From NCBI GenBank assembly GCA_911728435.2, contig OU452200.1:27419715-27483714 (forward strand): DNA of 64,000 bases, given 5' to 3'. The notes beneath the pieces are model-generated. The model worked only from the letters and a program-made list of their open reading frames with translations, was not told the DNA's origin and made no database searches. Position numbers and translations under genes: made by a program. This document shows positions 44,515 to 56,149 of this stretch, piece by piece (position 1 is the first letter of the stretch; every line of letters starts with the position of its first letter). The DNA is from Apoderus coryli. Lineage: Eukaryota; Arthropoda; Insecta; Coleoptera; Attelabidae.

Positions 44515-47429
44515 TATTTCTGAAGAGCAAATGTGCAGTTACTGCAAAGCAAATCAGATATTGAAAATTTTAATATTATGTATAAATTAGCTGTAGGTAC
44601 TTTCCTTCCATATTTAAAGCACTGTTGTAGTTTCGTTATCTTTAGATATAGTTATATTAAGATCTATGTAAATGTTTATTTTCCTATTGTTTAAGGCTTC
44701 ATTTAATATTTGTTTGAAACTAGCAAATTTAGTTGGGATAAATAGAAAATTATTTATAAATTGTAGTTGTTTACCTCTTGTCTAAGCCCGTCTTTTGGGA
44801 AAGTATTTGTTTTCAAGGTAAAAAAAAAACACAATATGACAAGATAAAAATTCTGCATGTTCGTTCTTATTGTGACCACGTTAGAGTACCTACCATAGTA
44901 GTGGCCATCTACGACATCGACATGCCTTTATACACCCCACCGCACGCAGGAATAATTTTTTTCCAAGAGCAGTCTTTGGTCTGCGAACATAAGCAGGAAT
45001 AAATATAGTGAAACTACCCTCAACAACTATAGATATTATAAGTGCGTACTTTAATTTAGGAATATACTCGTATATGTTTCCAATTTATTAATATGTTTCG
45101 TAAAATCACCCTGAAATTATTTTGTTTGTAAAGTAGGTATGCATTTTTTTCTAGTTCTGAATATAATCTTTGATGATTTTTTTTTCAAAGAAACATATAT
45201 CTTGGGAAAATAAATCCAAAAAATTTATTCTGTAAAAGCTACTTGCGTGTAAGAAGGTAATGTGGTACCTACACGCAGTATATTTAGCAAGTGGTTATCT
45301 AAAACTTCTTAAATACACAGATACACGCAACCTCTTTAATTGTTTGTTATCATGTTTTTGAAGTAGAAATAGCTTAGAAGGTGCTTGAAAGTACTGGGCA
45401 TATTGATTATTTAATGGAAAAATATTATCAATGATTCCAAGTGGGGTGGTCGCTTAATCAAAACAACCAAACACATCACAGTTTCCTCTACAAAATTTAA
45501 TCAAAAAGAAACATTTCATTTCAGCCAAATAAAGCAAACAAAATATCATCAATGTAGGTACGTCAGAGAAAATAGCAGTATTAGTAACCATTGTAACATA
45601 GCAAAAAACAAACAAATCTACTAAAACTATATCTAACGGTGACGTTGTGGAGTGATAAATTATTTCACATTAATTCACAATACACAAAGCACGCGTTAAG
45701 GTTTTAAAAATCATAAATCTATTAAAACGATTCTCAAAAACTCAAGTTAGGATCCCCAATTTAAGGAAACATTTTCAGTTAAACAAAATTTAAATTTAGA
45801 ATATAAGTTATAATAGCCTTTTAGGCTATTACAAAGCACTAAAACATTTTTGGTAATTTGGGTAGTATGGTTGTAATAATTAAAACACTGTTTAACGGTA
45901 TGTACAAAACTGAATATTTATTAAACGGAAAAAGAGTGTGTTTGAGAGTTAGGTTGTTAAAATCTGGAGAGAAAGTTTTGGCACGAGAAAGATGTTGACG
46001 GTTTTGATGTTGAAGACTGACTGGGTTGCAATTATAGAAAAAGCATCTCTGTGAAGAGAGTACATCTGGTCGGTACGTGGCTTTAACAATAACCACTGCT
46101 TTTTCTAGGTAGAGACAAGGGATTTCTTTTGTTCCCGAAAATGAAAAACAGTAAAGAGAAAGTAATACTGGTGCCAGATGTTTAGACATTTGGTGAAATT
46201 TAGAAAATATTATTTACAATTACTATACTAAATTTTTACAAAGAAATAACTAAATTTAAAAATACATATATACAGTGTGGCACAATAAAAAGTTTGCCAC
46301 AGTATCTACAGAATAAAATACAATATATACAGTGTGGCGCAAGAATACTGGTCGCCACACATTAATCTATATAATTAAGTTATGGTTCGAAAAAAAATAT
46401 TGTCGAGAAGACTTTGATGTGTAATTTATTTTGGAAAAAAAATCATTAATTAAAACTAATTTTGACAATATTGCTCTATACCAACTGTAGCTTTTAATTA
46501 ATTAACTGCAGAAATAAACTACATAATTCAAACATTAAAATCATCCTTTCAAATGGATCCCCTGTATTTTGTCTCATTCCACCGAATGTTCCCTGAATAG
46601 ACCTTATTTAGTTTCAGGTATTTTAACATGTTTATTTTTTAGACTATCTGTATATATATAGTTTAACTATTCTCATTACTTATTATTACGTTTCACATAC
46701 CAACTTTGCTTTGACACATAGTTTCAACTTACATTTTATTCTTTAATTATGATCAGAGAATTTAAAACTTCATATGTAATTTTATATTATTTCAACTTAC
46801 AAAAGGCACGATTTAATTATCACTACATATTTTCTGTAATGTCAATTTAGCAAAATTATAAAGGACAATAATATAGAGTACAGACTCATTACCATATATT
46901 TTTGACTTTGTTTTTCAACATTACTAAAATATCAAAACTTTATTTCCCATAAATAAACTTTAGCAAGTTAACCATTTCCAACAGAAACTTTAGTAACTCT
47001 TACTTTAGCCTTAGTAGTGTAAAGATAGAAATATTGTAGTTTATAAAATTAATAGATAATAATAAATTCACTTAAGTTAATTAAAGTTGCTTTTGATTAT
47101 AACATAAAACAAATTCAAAAAGAACCACAACAAAACATCAACTGCAATAAATAGAATTAATTATATGTGATTAAATGTGATGATGGATGCTTAGCAATTG
47201 CTAGAATGAAAAAAAATGTTAATAGTAATAATCTAGTCAATACTAAATGATTCCTTCTACATAGCGTCTCGCATAAAATTGGTGTTTTTAAAACAGAATT
47301 CCGCATATTTTTAATGAAATTGATAGCATCTGCAGAGTTAGCAAGGGATTGTTTTTTGCTAAAAAAAAAAGAAATGCTCTCCGATCATTATCTAGTTATG
47401 AACTATTGTTAGAACCTTAAAATATTATG
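44515..47429. other. Intergenic; includes the 5' flank of the IMPase-like gene
   Basis: No TATA or initiator is convincing upstream of 44514. Two short near-repeats ACAGTGTGGCRCAA lie at 46273 and 46331. The minus-strand frame 45839-46189 is open for 116 residues but unrecognised. The remainder is AT-rich. Confidence 0.4.
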
Positions 47430-48667
47430 ATAGTGTGTACCTACATAAAGTAAGGAATAAATTCGTGTTTTCAAAAAAGAATAGGTTTTCGGAAAAATCC
47501 TCCGACACCTCAATTGCTGTTTAGAAATGCATATCTTTTGACTGTTAGCCGCATCGGTGACGTCATCGCTGTTCCGGATATGAGTCCTCTATTTTTTTTA
47601 AAAGACAAATATTACATAATAATATTTGTGAGTAAATTAATGTTTAAATTTTATTTAGTTTATTCAGTTCATTAAATCATCTAACGCAATTTATTAGCCA
47701 TACAGTTTCGGAAATAGAGCCGTCCCCTCATCAGTGGCAAAATCAACAATCGGAAAAGTTCACTAAGACAAATAATAATACATCGGCATCGGTCGAAAAT
47801 TCCACCGACGGCACCTTCTGGAAAAAAATGTTTTTTAAAATGATGTTAAATTGTAATCATATTACAACTGCACTTAAAAATTGACTGCTTCTTCAAATTA
47901 AACTAATGAAGTGTTCAAACTGAAGTACACCCTGAGTCTGGCAGTATCCTAGACGGTGAATTATTTGTTGTTGGACTTTACTGATATTTTCTTGAGAAAT
48001 ACTGATACATTCATTTGTATTCTAATTTCATATTCCTTTGATATTGTCTGGCCTACTTTTCTATACGACATTTTTTCAATATCCCCATAGAAAAATCTAA
48101 GAGAATGAGGTCAGGAGATCTTGGGGGCCCTTCACTAGACCACGCCTACCTATCCATCTATTCGGAAAGACATCGTCAAGATATCTTCTCACATCACTTG
48201 CGAAATGCGGAGGTGCACCATACTGATGATACCATAAGTTTTCATTTGGCAGAGCCGTATTTCTTGCCTTACAACATAGGCCTGTAAAAATTGGAGGTAC
48301 CTTGGACCATTTAAGGTTTCCTAAAATAATAGAGTCCAATAATACTATTTGCCCCAATAGTTTGTTAAATGAACTGAGTAAAATAAAAACAATTTAAACT
48401 GTTATTGACTGAGAAATTTCCTGATATAACATAACCAATTTCTGGTTCTGCCGTATGTTGAATTATAGAACTGCCAAAAATATATGTTGTCTTTTGCAAA
48501 AATATTGATGGCGTCATATCCGGAACAGAGACGGCATAGCAGATGCGGATAACACGTCAAAAGATGCGTATATCTAAAGAACAATTTATGTGTCCGAGGA
48601 TTTTACCGGAAACCTTTTTTTATTAAAAAGAAAAAACGAATTTATTCCTTATTCTGTGTACACACTG
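47430..48667 (-). mobile_element. Decayed mariner-type element
   Basis: The left (47430-47640) and right (48470-48667) ends are inverted copies of about 200 bp at moderate identity: GTGTGTAC, AAGGAATAAATTCG, AATCCTC-GACAC, TCTTTTGAC, GTTCCGGATATGA. The interior carries a transposase fragment. The age is clearly greater than that of the 40-kb element. Confidence 0.8.
48060..48400 (-). pseudogene. Mariner-type transposase fragment
   Basis: The minus-strand frame around 48357-48097 includes YHQYGAPPHFASDVRRYLDD, VFPNRWIGRRG and a corrupted GPQDLLTSFS in place of the PDLxPLD block. It corresponds to the second-to-third catalytic Asp region of the 40-kb transposase; the catalytic D of DGAPP has become Y, and the third Asp box is frameshifted. 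N-terminal domains are absent. Confidence 0.8.
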
Positions 48668-48999
48668 TATATAGTTTTCAGAATTGATTAATACATTTTC
48701 TGTGTTGTGCAGGAGACGTGTTATACTCGTATATATGTTTTGATTATTTTTTTAGTTTCAAGCTAGACATTCTTTCTCTTCACATAGAACCACCTATATC
48801 ATTATTTCACTGATATTGACTTTTATGGTATACTACATGTTTGTTATTTATTTATCCGTCTTCAGCAATGAATTACCTTAGGAGAAAAGTAGTCTATTGA
48901 CATTTTTTGTTTTGTTTTTTGGTGTAGGCAAAAACAACGTTAAAATACAGCCGATATGTTGTGTGTGCAATACTATACAGTTGTGACAAAAATAAATAT
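48668..48999. other. No recognised gene
   Basis: AT-rich; nothing supportable was seen. Confidence 0.4.
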
Positions 49000-49530
49000 T
49001 GGTCTTATGAAATGAATTGATTCTTTATGGGAGAAATTGTCTCTTGAAGTAGAGGCTAAATGTCAGCAAAAGATTTCAGGTTTTCCATAAGGAAATCATT
49101 TCTAAGCAACGCGTTTTAGCACCGCTCCAAATTCACGAAAGCTAGATGAAAACTTGCGTCATAAAATAGAACTAATTAAAGCTGTCTTAACAAAAACATA
49201 CGGTAAATTTTTAATTGATATTAAGATACATAATTATGGAATCCAAGGACACTCGAAAGATTAGTGTGAGAAAAAGAAGAAAGGATGAACTGCATGTTTA
49301 GAATCTAACGACATTTAACTTTATTATTTTGATTGGAAGACTCGTTGAAGCAGCTTATGGAGCAATTTTCTATAGGGAATAGCCCTCTGCAGTATGGGAG
49401 GGAGTGACTTTCAATAAAAAAAAACTCTAAAACAGAACGGTCAACTCAAATATTTGGAAACGGGCTTGATTAACAAAACAAGACTCATTCATTTACAACA
49501 AATGTTTGCATGAGTATAATTTAATTAGGG
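49000..49530 (+). repeat. Diverged dispersed repeat, copy 1
   Basis: Shares an ordered series of blocks with 50310-50840: TTTTCCATAAGG-AAT, TTTCTAAG, CGAAAGCTAGATGA, AAAGCTGTC-AACAAAAA, AAGAA-GATGAACTG, CTCTGCA/CTCTTCAT. Identity is perhaps two thirds. No intact frame; it may derive from an old transposon. Confidence 0.45.
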
Positions 49531-50309
49531 TGTAAGTAAGTGCAAAAAGGGGAAAGTTGGTAAAAGCACATATATTTTAAATATTTTTTTATGTTGGTAA
49601 TATGTATAGTTATATATAATTGTCAGAGTTAAAAAAGTGATCCGTAGGATGCAGTGGAGTGCAATATCAAATAAGTACAACAAAAAACACAGGTCCCTCG
49701 TCCCCAGATTATTATACTAAATCGGAGATTATTGAATATTTGTCTCATTATTGTTATTGAAGTACGTGCTCATATGGGGGGCATGTTGAGATATTCGAAT
49801 GTAAATGGCTTACCTATACTGATAATATCAATAAAAATGACGATCAAAACATTGCTTTTGTTTTGCTATGGAAACATGTGCAACCTGTATAGCTCTAGAT
49901 CACACATCACTGCACTTTTAATACAGAAAAGGGCGAATGAAGCAACAATCAGAGTATCTAGGAAAAGATCTGGAGAAGGGATAATCGAAAATCATTGGAC
50001 CTGATAGAAATATCATGTTTTTAAACTTTCTCTAGTCATTAAATACTAAAAAGAAACTTAATGAATTAGGCAGCTGTATTTTATATCTGTATCTCTAAGC
50101 GTTCTTAATTTAATATGAGCGTCTTGTACATTTTTTTTTCAATTAAGATATTTTTAATATTTATATTAATATGCATAATATTCATATTTTCACTGTAACA
50201 CTTGCTGTCGTATTCAAAATGACTTAAGGATAAGTGAATAAAAATTAAATACATTAATAAAACTAACAAAAGACAAGGCGAAATAAATAAAATTGTGTCA
50301 TTTTAGGGT

Positions 50310-50840
50310 GCGCATTCACAATGGGATCATGTCTACAAGATTCTAGCTTTTCCATAAGGGAATATTTTCTAAGAAGCAGTGGTAAACGGAGCAGTAAGTT
50401 CGCGAAAGCTAGATGAGAGCACGCATCATCAAACAGGGATTATGTCGATCAGGCCTATTAAAAGCTGTCCCAACAAAAAATTAATGCAAATTTTTGAAGG
50501 AATATAAAAATAATTAGCTTTTAGAGCTCGACATCTTGAGTAAATTGTTCTTGATTCTCACCTATCAGCGAGGTTGCGGATACAATGAGCACAATAAGGT
50601 GCGAAGTCGAAGAATGGATGAACTGGATGATTAGCGAAATTGAATTAAACGATTCTGGTCTTAATGCAATTTAGAAAAAAGAAAATTGCTCTTCATGAAG
50701 CCATTGGGATGTAGAAAATAGTGGTTTTTGATAAAAAAAAATTAACGCCAATGTGTAAATTAATATGAGTCGAAGATCATGCAAGAACGCAAAATGCTCT
50801 TTATTACTATCTTAAAGATAAGGGATAAAAAATCAAATAT
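50310..50840 (+). repeat. Diverged dispersed repeat, copy 2
   Basis: Partner of 49000-49530 in the same orientation. Neither copy keeps an open frame. Confidence 0.45.
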
Positions 50841-51552
50841 TCAAAAACAATTATTGAACTTGGGTTGGTTTAACTAGGGTCAACGCTGACCTCATAAAAT
50901 ATCTCTCCAATTCATGGAATTTAGGTAGAAAAAAATATTTCTAGAATAAAAAACTCAATAAACATTTAGTTTTTTAACTATTTATTAAAAAACGCCATAT
51001 TATGTATGACATGGAATATAAAAAAAGACGAGGATGGAGAATGAATGTAATTATTCTCTATTTTAATCTTTTTTACAATGAACACAAATAATAATTTTCT
51101 ATTATAATGTAATTTCTGAATGATTTGGACAAACAAATCTTCTACAAATGTCACATTAGATGAACATATATTGTCACTCCCACGACACTGGAAACACCGA
51201 CTCGTTTTAGGGGGTACATTACACACTGGTGGTATGCTTAAAGTACTTTGTTTCCGAAAACCGTGTCAGAGGACCCAAATCCCTTTCTACAAGAAACAAT
51301 GGTTTATTTGCAAATAACATTAGAATGTTATATTACGTCCTACAATAATAGGAGAAGTCACGGAATACGGCCATATAATTGTCATGCAATCCAGAGATAT
51401 TAAGAAAAATGTGAGCCTCGCGTCGTCGTTTACCCGGTTTCGTTAAGGTAAAAGTTAAAATAAGGAAATACAAGGCGCAATAAATAATTTGAAATATATT
51501 AAGTATGTGGATTTAATTTATCTCCGATTTCGATTAATTGAAATTATTAATA
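50841..51552. other. No recognised gene
   Basis: Nothing supportable; the two overlapping frames at 50978-51317 are unrecognised. Confidence 0.4.
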
Positions 51553-52284
51553 CAGGGTTATTCACGTCATAGTGTGGATACTATTTCATTTCCTAAAAGT
51601 TTTATTCATGGGTTCGATAAAAATGATTTATGGCTACATTTTAAAAATATTGTGAATCTATACAGGGTGTCCCAAATATAAGAAATGAAGCATAGTTGTG
51701 TTTTTTTTAAATGGAATGCCCTGTATATGAATATATTTTTAAATTCCCCGTTCAAAATAAACCTAACTTTCATTAAAGTACATCTCACCTAAACCTGACA
51801 GTTTTTTCAATATTTTAATTTTTATAAAAATATAGACATAATTTGAATGAAAAATTCACACGTATTCGTTTGTTCTTTTTAAGCCAGTCTGGGCTGATAA
51901 ATATACCCAATCATCACTTGCTACGTCAAATATAAAAAAAACCCCAATACTAAATTCAGGATGTCCAATAATATAAGTTATATGAACGTAAAGTTTAATT
52001 ATAAATAACTTAAATAAAAATAAATATTTCATTTTTATTTCCTAAGATAAGTATTATTATACGAACCTACATCCCTAAAAATAAAAACAGTCAAGATATA
52101 CAAGAGGAAGGTTCAAAAATACGAAAATAAAGTGACAAGTTATTTATAATTAAACTTACTTTGAATTTAGTATTGGGGTTTTTTTTATATTTGACGTAGC
52201 AAGTGATGATTGGGTATATTTATCACATTTATCATGGAAATAAAAATATTTCATTTTTATTTCCATGTCCAACATTTACATAAC

Positions 52285-52317
52285 GACGTTTCGTCGCATT
52301 ATTTGCGACTTCTCCAG
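52285..52317 (-). ncRNA. Hammerhead-like motif (left arm)
   Basis: Minus strand CTGGAGA, GTCGC/GCGAC stem II with AAATAAT loop, then GAAACGTC. The core is intact except A6, which is G. There is no helix III loop between GAAAC and GTC, the form reported to cleave as dimers in Penelope-like elements. Confidence 0.55.
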
Positions 52318-52534
52318 GTTTATTTTTATTTTTTCCTTTTTTTTATAAATTATGCTGAAACCAAACAATATAGTTTTACAAATACAAGTTAGTATCATTT
52401 TTGTACGTTCTTCAAAATACCTTTTTGACACAAGTCTATTAATTACTTTTTTTTTCAAAATTGTGTAAATAAAAAACAAATATAAAGTTAGACATCATTT
52501 TACAAAGGTAATACTCACAAACACGTTAAAATTC

Positions 52535-52567
52535 ATGAAGAAGTCGCAAATAATGCGACGAAACGTC
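52535..52567 (+). ncRNA. Hammerhead-like motif (right arm)
   Basis: Plus strand ATGAAGA (C3 changed to A), the same GTCGC/GCGAC stem II and GAAACGTC. The two arms carry different single core changes, so the common ancestor probably had an intact CTGAAGA core. Confidence 0.55.
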
Positions 52568-53148
52568 GTTATGTAAATTTTGGACATGGAAATAAAAATG
52601 AAATATTTTTATTTCCTAAGATAATTGTATTATTATACGAACCTACATCCCTAAAAATAAATACAGTATAGATAAATAACTTGTTTATTTCAAATGGAAC
52701 TCCCGGTATATGAGGTCAACATTAGATGCACAAAGTAATTATCTGTCAAATATTATAACACTTTCCTATGGATAACTCTTGACGTTTTCGTAGAAAATGC
52801 ACATATTTATAATATTAGGCGAATTTTTAATTGAATCTCTTAGTTTCAGGTAGACCACCCTGTATTTGATGATGTAAAAATTAAAGCTAAAGTAAAGTTT
52901 TCGTATATATATGTATATCTTTAATTTTGCATGGAAGAGGCACACATATTGGTAATAATAGGATGAATTTTCAAAATTATAATATTTACCTATCAAGTCA
53001 GCCATGAAAATTTGAGAAGACAGAATACATTTTTTTAAATTTTATATTTACTGTCAAATACGCTGTTGAAAATTCTTACCTAAGAGTTAGCGTTTTTCAT
53101 AAAACAATTTTTTATTTGTGACATTTGATTTAATTCAATTAATTAAAA

Positions 53149-53585
53149 ATGCGAACCTATTCCAAAGGAGAAAGAATAGACATGATTTTTATTCTGAGAG
53201 AATTATCCAAAAACGCTTTACTGGCATCGCAAGTTTACGTTCAAAGGTACCCGGCGCAATATCATCCCAAAAAAGCGGTCTTCGAGAGACTGTTAAGGCA
53301 GTTTAACGAATGTTTCGTTAAACTGCCTTAACAGTCTCCCCAAACACAGTGCAACTGCATCAAGAATCTACGCCACAAAATTATTTTTCATGCATCAAGA
53401 ACTTTTCAATATTGATTTTATATCGTGTTGAATTTTGTACATGGGTAGGAACAAAATCATCCAAAATAAAAACTTTTTTAATAGAGGAGATGAAGGAGCA
53501 AATAAACGAAGCGTTTAGAAGCGTTACCTACACCAGGTTAAAGTTGTTGAAGGATTTAAGAAAGGGATCCAAATGTGCCTAGAGT
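53149..53585 (+). pseudogene. Mariner-type transposase, N- and C-terminal remnants
   Basis: From ATG 53149: MRTYSKGERIDMIFILREL, ALLASQVYVQRYPAQYHPKK and VFERLLRQF, a good match to the DUF4817 helical region at the N terminus of this transposase family (compare ERVEIVKLY and NERHPDKN in the 40-kb protein). It is cut off at a perfect palindrome. 53470-53580 reads FLIEEMKEQINEAFRSVTYT and RLKLLKDLRKGSKCA, resembling the C-terminal end. The catalytic domain is deleted, so the element is non-autonomous. Confidence 0.7.
53286..53338. repeat. Perfect palindrome, 25-bp arms, 3-bp loop
   Basis: 53286-53310 (GAGACTGTTAAGG...AACGAA) is followed after TGT by its exact reverse complement at 53314-53338. 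The left arm is the family-conserved coding sequence for ETVKAV/LLRQFNE, so the right arm is a new inverted copy. Confidence 0.95.
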
Positions 53586-54624
53586 CAAACATTTATGATA
53601 AATATATCAGTATTTATGTATATCTTGTTTTAAATTAAGTTAAAAATGTATTTGTTTATTATGTAATTGTTTAAATATATGGTTTGTCAAATTGTCATGG
53701 CTGACTTGACAAATATTATAATTTTAAAAAATTCTTACTACCAATATATAATATGTGCTTTTCCCATGCAAAATTAAAAATATACATTACATTGTGCATC
53801 TAATTTTTATCTCATATACTGGGTGTTCTATTTGAAATAAACAAGTTATTTAGAATTAAACTTTACGTTCATATAACTTATATTATTGGACACCCGGTGT
53901 TTAGTATTGGGGGTTTTTTATATCTGGCGTAACAAGTGATGGGTGGGTATATTTAGCAGCCCAGACTGACTTAAAAAGAACAAACGAATAGGTACGAATT
54001 CTTTCATTCAAATTATGTCTATATTTTTATAAAAATTAAATTATTTAAAAAACTGTCAGGTTTAGGTGAGATGTACTTTTATGAAAGTTAAGTTTATTTT
54101 GAACAGGGAATCTAAAAATATATTGATATACAGGGCATTCCATTTAAAAAACACAACTATGGATCATTTCTTATATTTGGGACACCCTGTATAGATTCAC
54201 ACTATTTTTAAAATGTAGCCATAAATCATTTTTATCGAACCTATGAATAAAACTTTTAGGAAATAAAATAGTTTAGCCACACTATTCTCTGTCGTATGGC
54301 GTGAATAACCCTGTATGTGAATGTTCAATAATTATGTTATCAAACCAATCTATAAATAGCGTTATTAAAATCTCTGAAAATTCCTTATATAACATATAAT
54401 TTAAGGAAAATGTATATATTTTATGGTTACAGATAAGTGCACTTTGCGATACGTAATGAAAATATTTAAACAGCAATTAAAATTTGTTATCTTAATTAGT
54501 TTATTTATTTTTTATTTTACATTACACAGTACTTAAATTTTCTTATTCAATAATATATTCTTAAAGATATAATGCAAGTCAAAATTTTTATCAAAGTACA
54601 AAATTTTAAAATCGCAAATAATAT

Positions 54625-54736
54625 CTACAAAGTCAAATATCCGCCATCAACGTATAAAGATGTACCAGTTATCATTTTGGCCTTGTCGCTAAGTAAAAAC
54701 AGCACAGCGTTTGATACGTCTTCAGTCTCAGCTAAT
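54625..54736 (-). CDS. Short-chain dehydrogenase/reductase, last exon
   Basis: Acceptor CATTATAG|A; encodes [20 protein letters not shown] and [16 protein letters not shown], stop at 54625-54627. The pattern ([13 protein letters not shown] then T-G-x-x-L-x-V-D-G-G) is the standard SDR C terminus with the VDGG loop. Its single-base entry phase completes the Arg codon split at 57767. Confidence 0.92.
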
Positions 54737-55139
54737 CTATAATGGAAAAAATAAGTGATTTACTATTGTTTGTTGAAACACACGTTTAAAACAAAACAAA
54801 AGTATACACTGATGCAATTTATGTTTCCGATATGTACAGAGACGCTGGGCTGATAAATAAATTATTTTTGTTTTGCTTTATGGATTACGAAAATATATTT
54901 AATTCGATTTTGTGACCCCTTTCCGTTTTCCTCGTTTTCCATTGCAACGGAAGTAAAATGATACGGGCGCTAGCTTTTTAATGTGGTATTCCCAAGGACT
55001 CACGGCTGTTAAATAGCTGGACAAAAGAATGTTCCGAGGTCAATACCGCAGAACTAATAGTCCGGGCGCCAGCGACCATTTAGAGTTAGTCAGTTCACAA
55101 AAGCTGAACATTTTTCCTGAGCTCTATTTGGCATCACTA
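54737..55139. other. SDR intron, no feature
   Basis: Nothing recognised apart from intronic sequence. Confidence 0.5.
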
Positions 55140-55562
55140 ATGAGTGAATGGACCTCCAGCTTTCTCAGCTGTGGGGTATAGCAGTGTCAGCTACGTAAAA
55201 TAATAATACAACCAAACTGATACCGCAAAAATTCACTGCTGGGCTCCCATTAAATATAAAGCTGGATGTTTTTTTCGTTTACATTATTTACTCAAGTTTT
55301 GTACAAATTTCAGGTTTTGCGGTATCAGTTTACTTAGGGTATATCTTTCACTTTTTTACGTGATAAGCTGGGCCATAATCCTCCAAATTCTAAATTCAGC
55401 TGGATACGTTTTTTCATTTAATTTTTAAATAATCGATATGCTACCAAAGTTATTAGTTTGTATTAATTAATTATATTAGTTTGTTTGTATTAATATTTTA
55501 CGTGTGCAGCAGGCTGCTGCAGCTATAGCCTCCAGAAATGTGCGAGCTGGAGGTCCATTCAC
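55140..55562. repeat. Fold-back element in the SDR intron
   Basis: AGTGAATGGACCTCCAGCT (about 55143) is mirrored by AGCTGGAGGTCCATTCACT near 55544. Inverted similarity continues for about 90 bp (CTATAGC, ACGTAAAATA-TAATACAA, CAAACT). A second inner inverted pair, AAACTGATACCGCAAAA / TTTTGCGGTATCAGTTT, lies at 55212-55228 and 55315-55331. Confidence 0.65.
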
Positions 55563-56020
55563 TTAGATACTAATAGTACAAATGGTATCGTCAGGCCAGA
55601 GAATGACTTCTCTGCTACGACACTTTCTGCGAGGCGTACTGCCTGTAGCCACAACAGTGCGACATCTAAATGGACGACTTTGATCTCGTTATACGTCACA
55701 CCAGAGGGCCTCCATCCCATGCCCTTAAGCGTCGTCTAGGATGCGAACCCACCATCTTGCTCAGCAACAGATTGCAGCAGTGCTGGAGTCTCCAATCGTC
55801 GTAGACACTATGCCATTGGGTCGGACTTCAGCTTCTGTCAGGGGTCATCTGATTGCTGATGTGCAGCAGAATTACCATGGGAGCAGAATTGTGTGATCTG
55901 GAAGGTCCTAGTGACAAACACGTAGGCGGCGAGTGTGTGATGGCCGTTTAGTTTCAGGATTTGGGACTGTGTAGCTGCTCGTGTCCTGCACTAGTGACAG
56001 AGCAGTCCACTCTGCTCACT
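55563..56020. other. GC-richer intron segment, possible transposon relic
   Basis: Base composition is noticeably less AT-rich than its surroundings. No protein motif could be assigned with confidence. Confidence 0.35.
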
Positions 56021-56128
56021 CCCCATGGGGAGTGGGCTATAAAAGGTGCCCGAATCATAGTCAGTCCTCCCATTTGCCTGTCTGGATAACCGCGTCCAGA
56101 GGGTAACCATTTGCGGTCGAAATAAAGG
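56021..56128 (+). promoter_or_regulatory. TATA box plus initiator, LTR-like
   Basis: GGGCTATAAAAGG (56034-56046) is followed about 25 bases later by ATAGTCAGTCC, a good match to the arthropod initiator TCAGT, and then AATAAAGG at 56121-56128, a possible polyadenylation signal. The TATA-Inr-AATAAA order resembles a retrotransposon LTR. A LINE endonuclease relic starts just downstream. Confidence 0.5.
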
Positions 56129-56149
56129 TAATAGATACAGTTAAACATT

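Larger units (their letters stand above)
52012..52671. mobile_element. Nested insertion with hammerhead-bearing inverted arms
   Basis: The insert is flanked by the 11-bp direct repeat ATAAATAACTT (52001-52011, 52672-52682); the right TIR arm of the host transposon shows the empty site with one copy. Its ends share TTTCCTAAGATAA-TATTATTATACGAACC in direct orientation (52046-52080, 52613-52647). 52235-52317 and 52535-52618 are inverted arms. Unexpectedly, 52146-52225 is an inverted copy of the host TIR sequence just outside the insert. Variable target duplications and inverted terminal repeats suit a Penelope-like element. Confidence 0.75.
51553..54313 (+). mobile_element. Mariner-type transposon with about 600-bp TIRs and nested insertion
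   Basis: Both ends read CAGGGTTATTCACG-CATA inward and are flanked by TA (51551-51552, 54314-54315). The right arm (about 53690-54313) matches the left arm over its length, interrupted on the left by a 660-bp insertion (52012-52671) and by about 175 bp at 52735-52910 absent from the right. The interior has N- and C-terminal transposase remnants. The very long TIRs and the plus-strand gene orientation are clear. Confidence 0.88.

Noticed and set aside
45839..46189. 116-residue minus-strand frame
   Set aside because: Slight resemblance to LINE C termini, but no motif is firm enough to call.
55563..55920. Possible Tc1-like transposase relic
   Set aside because: No frame gave a recognisable catalytic or HTH motif.
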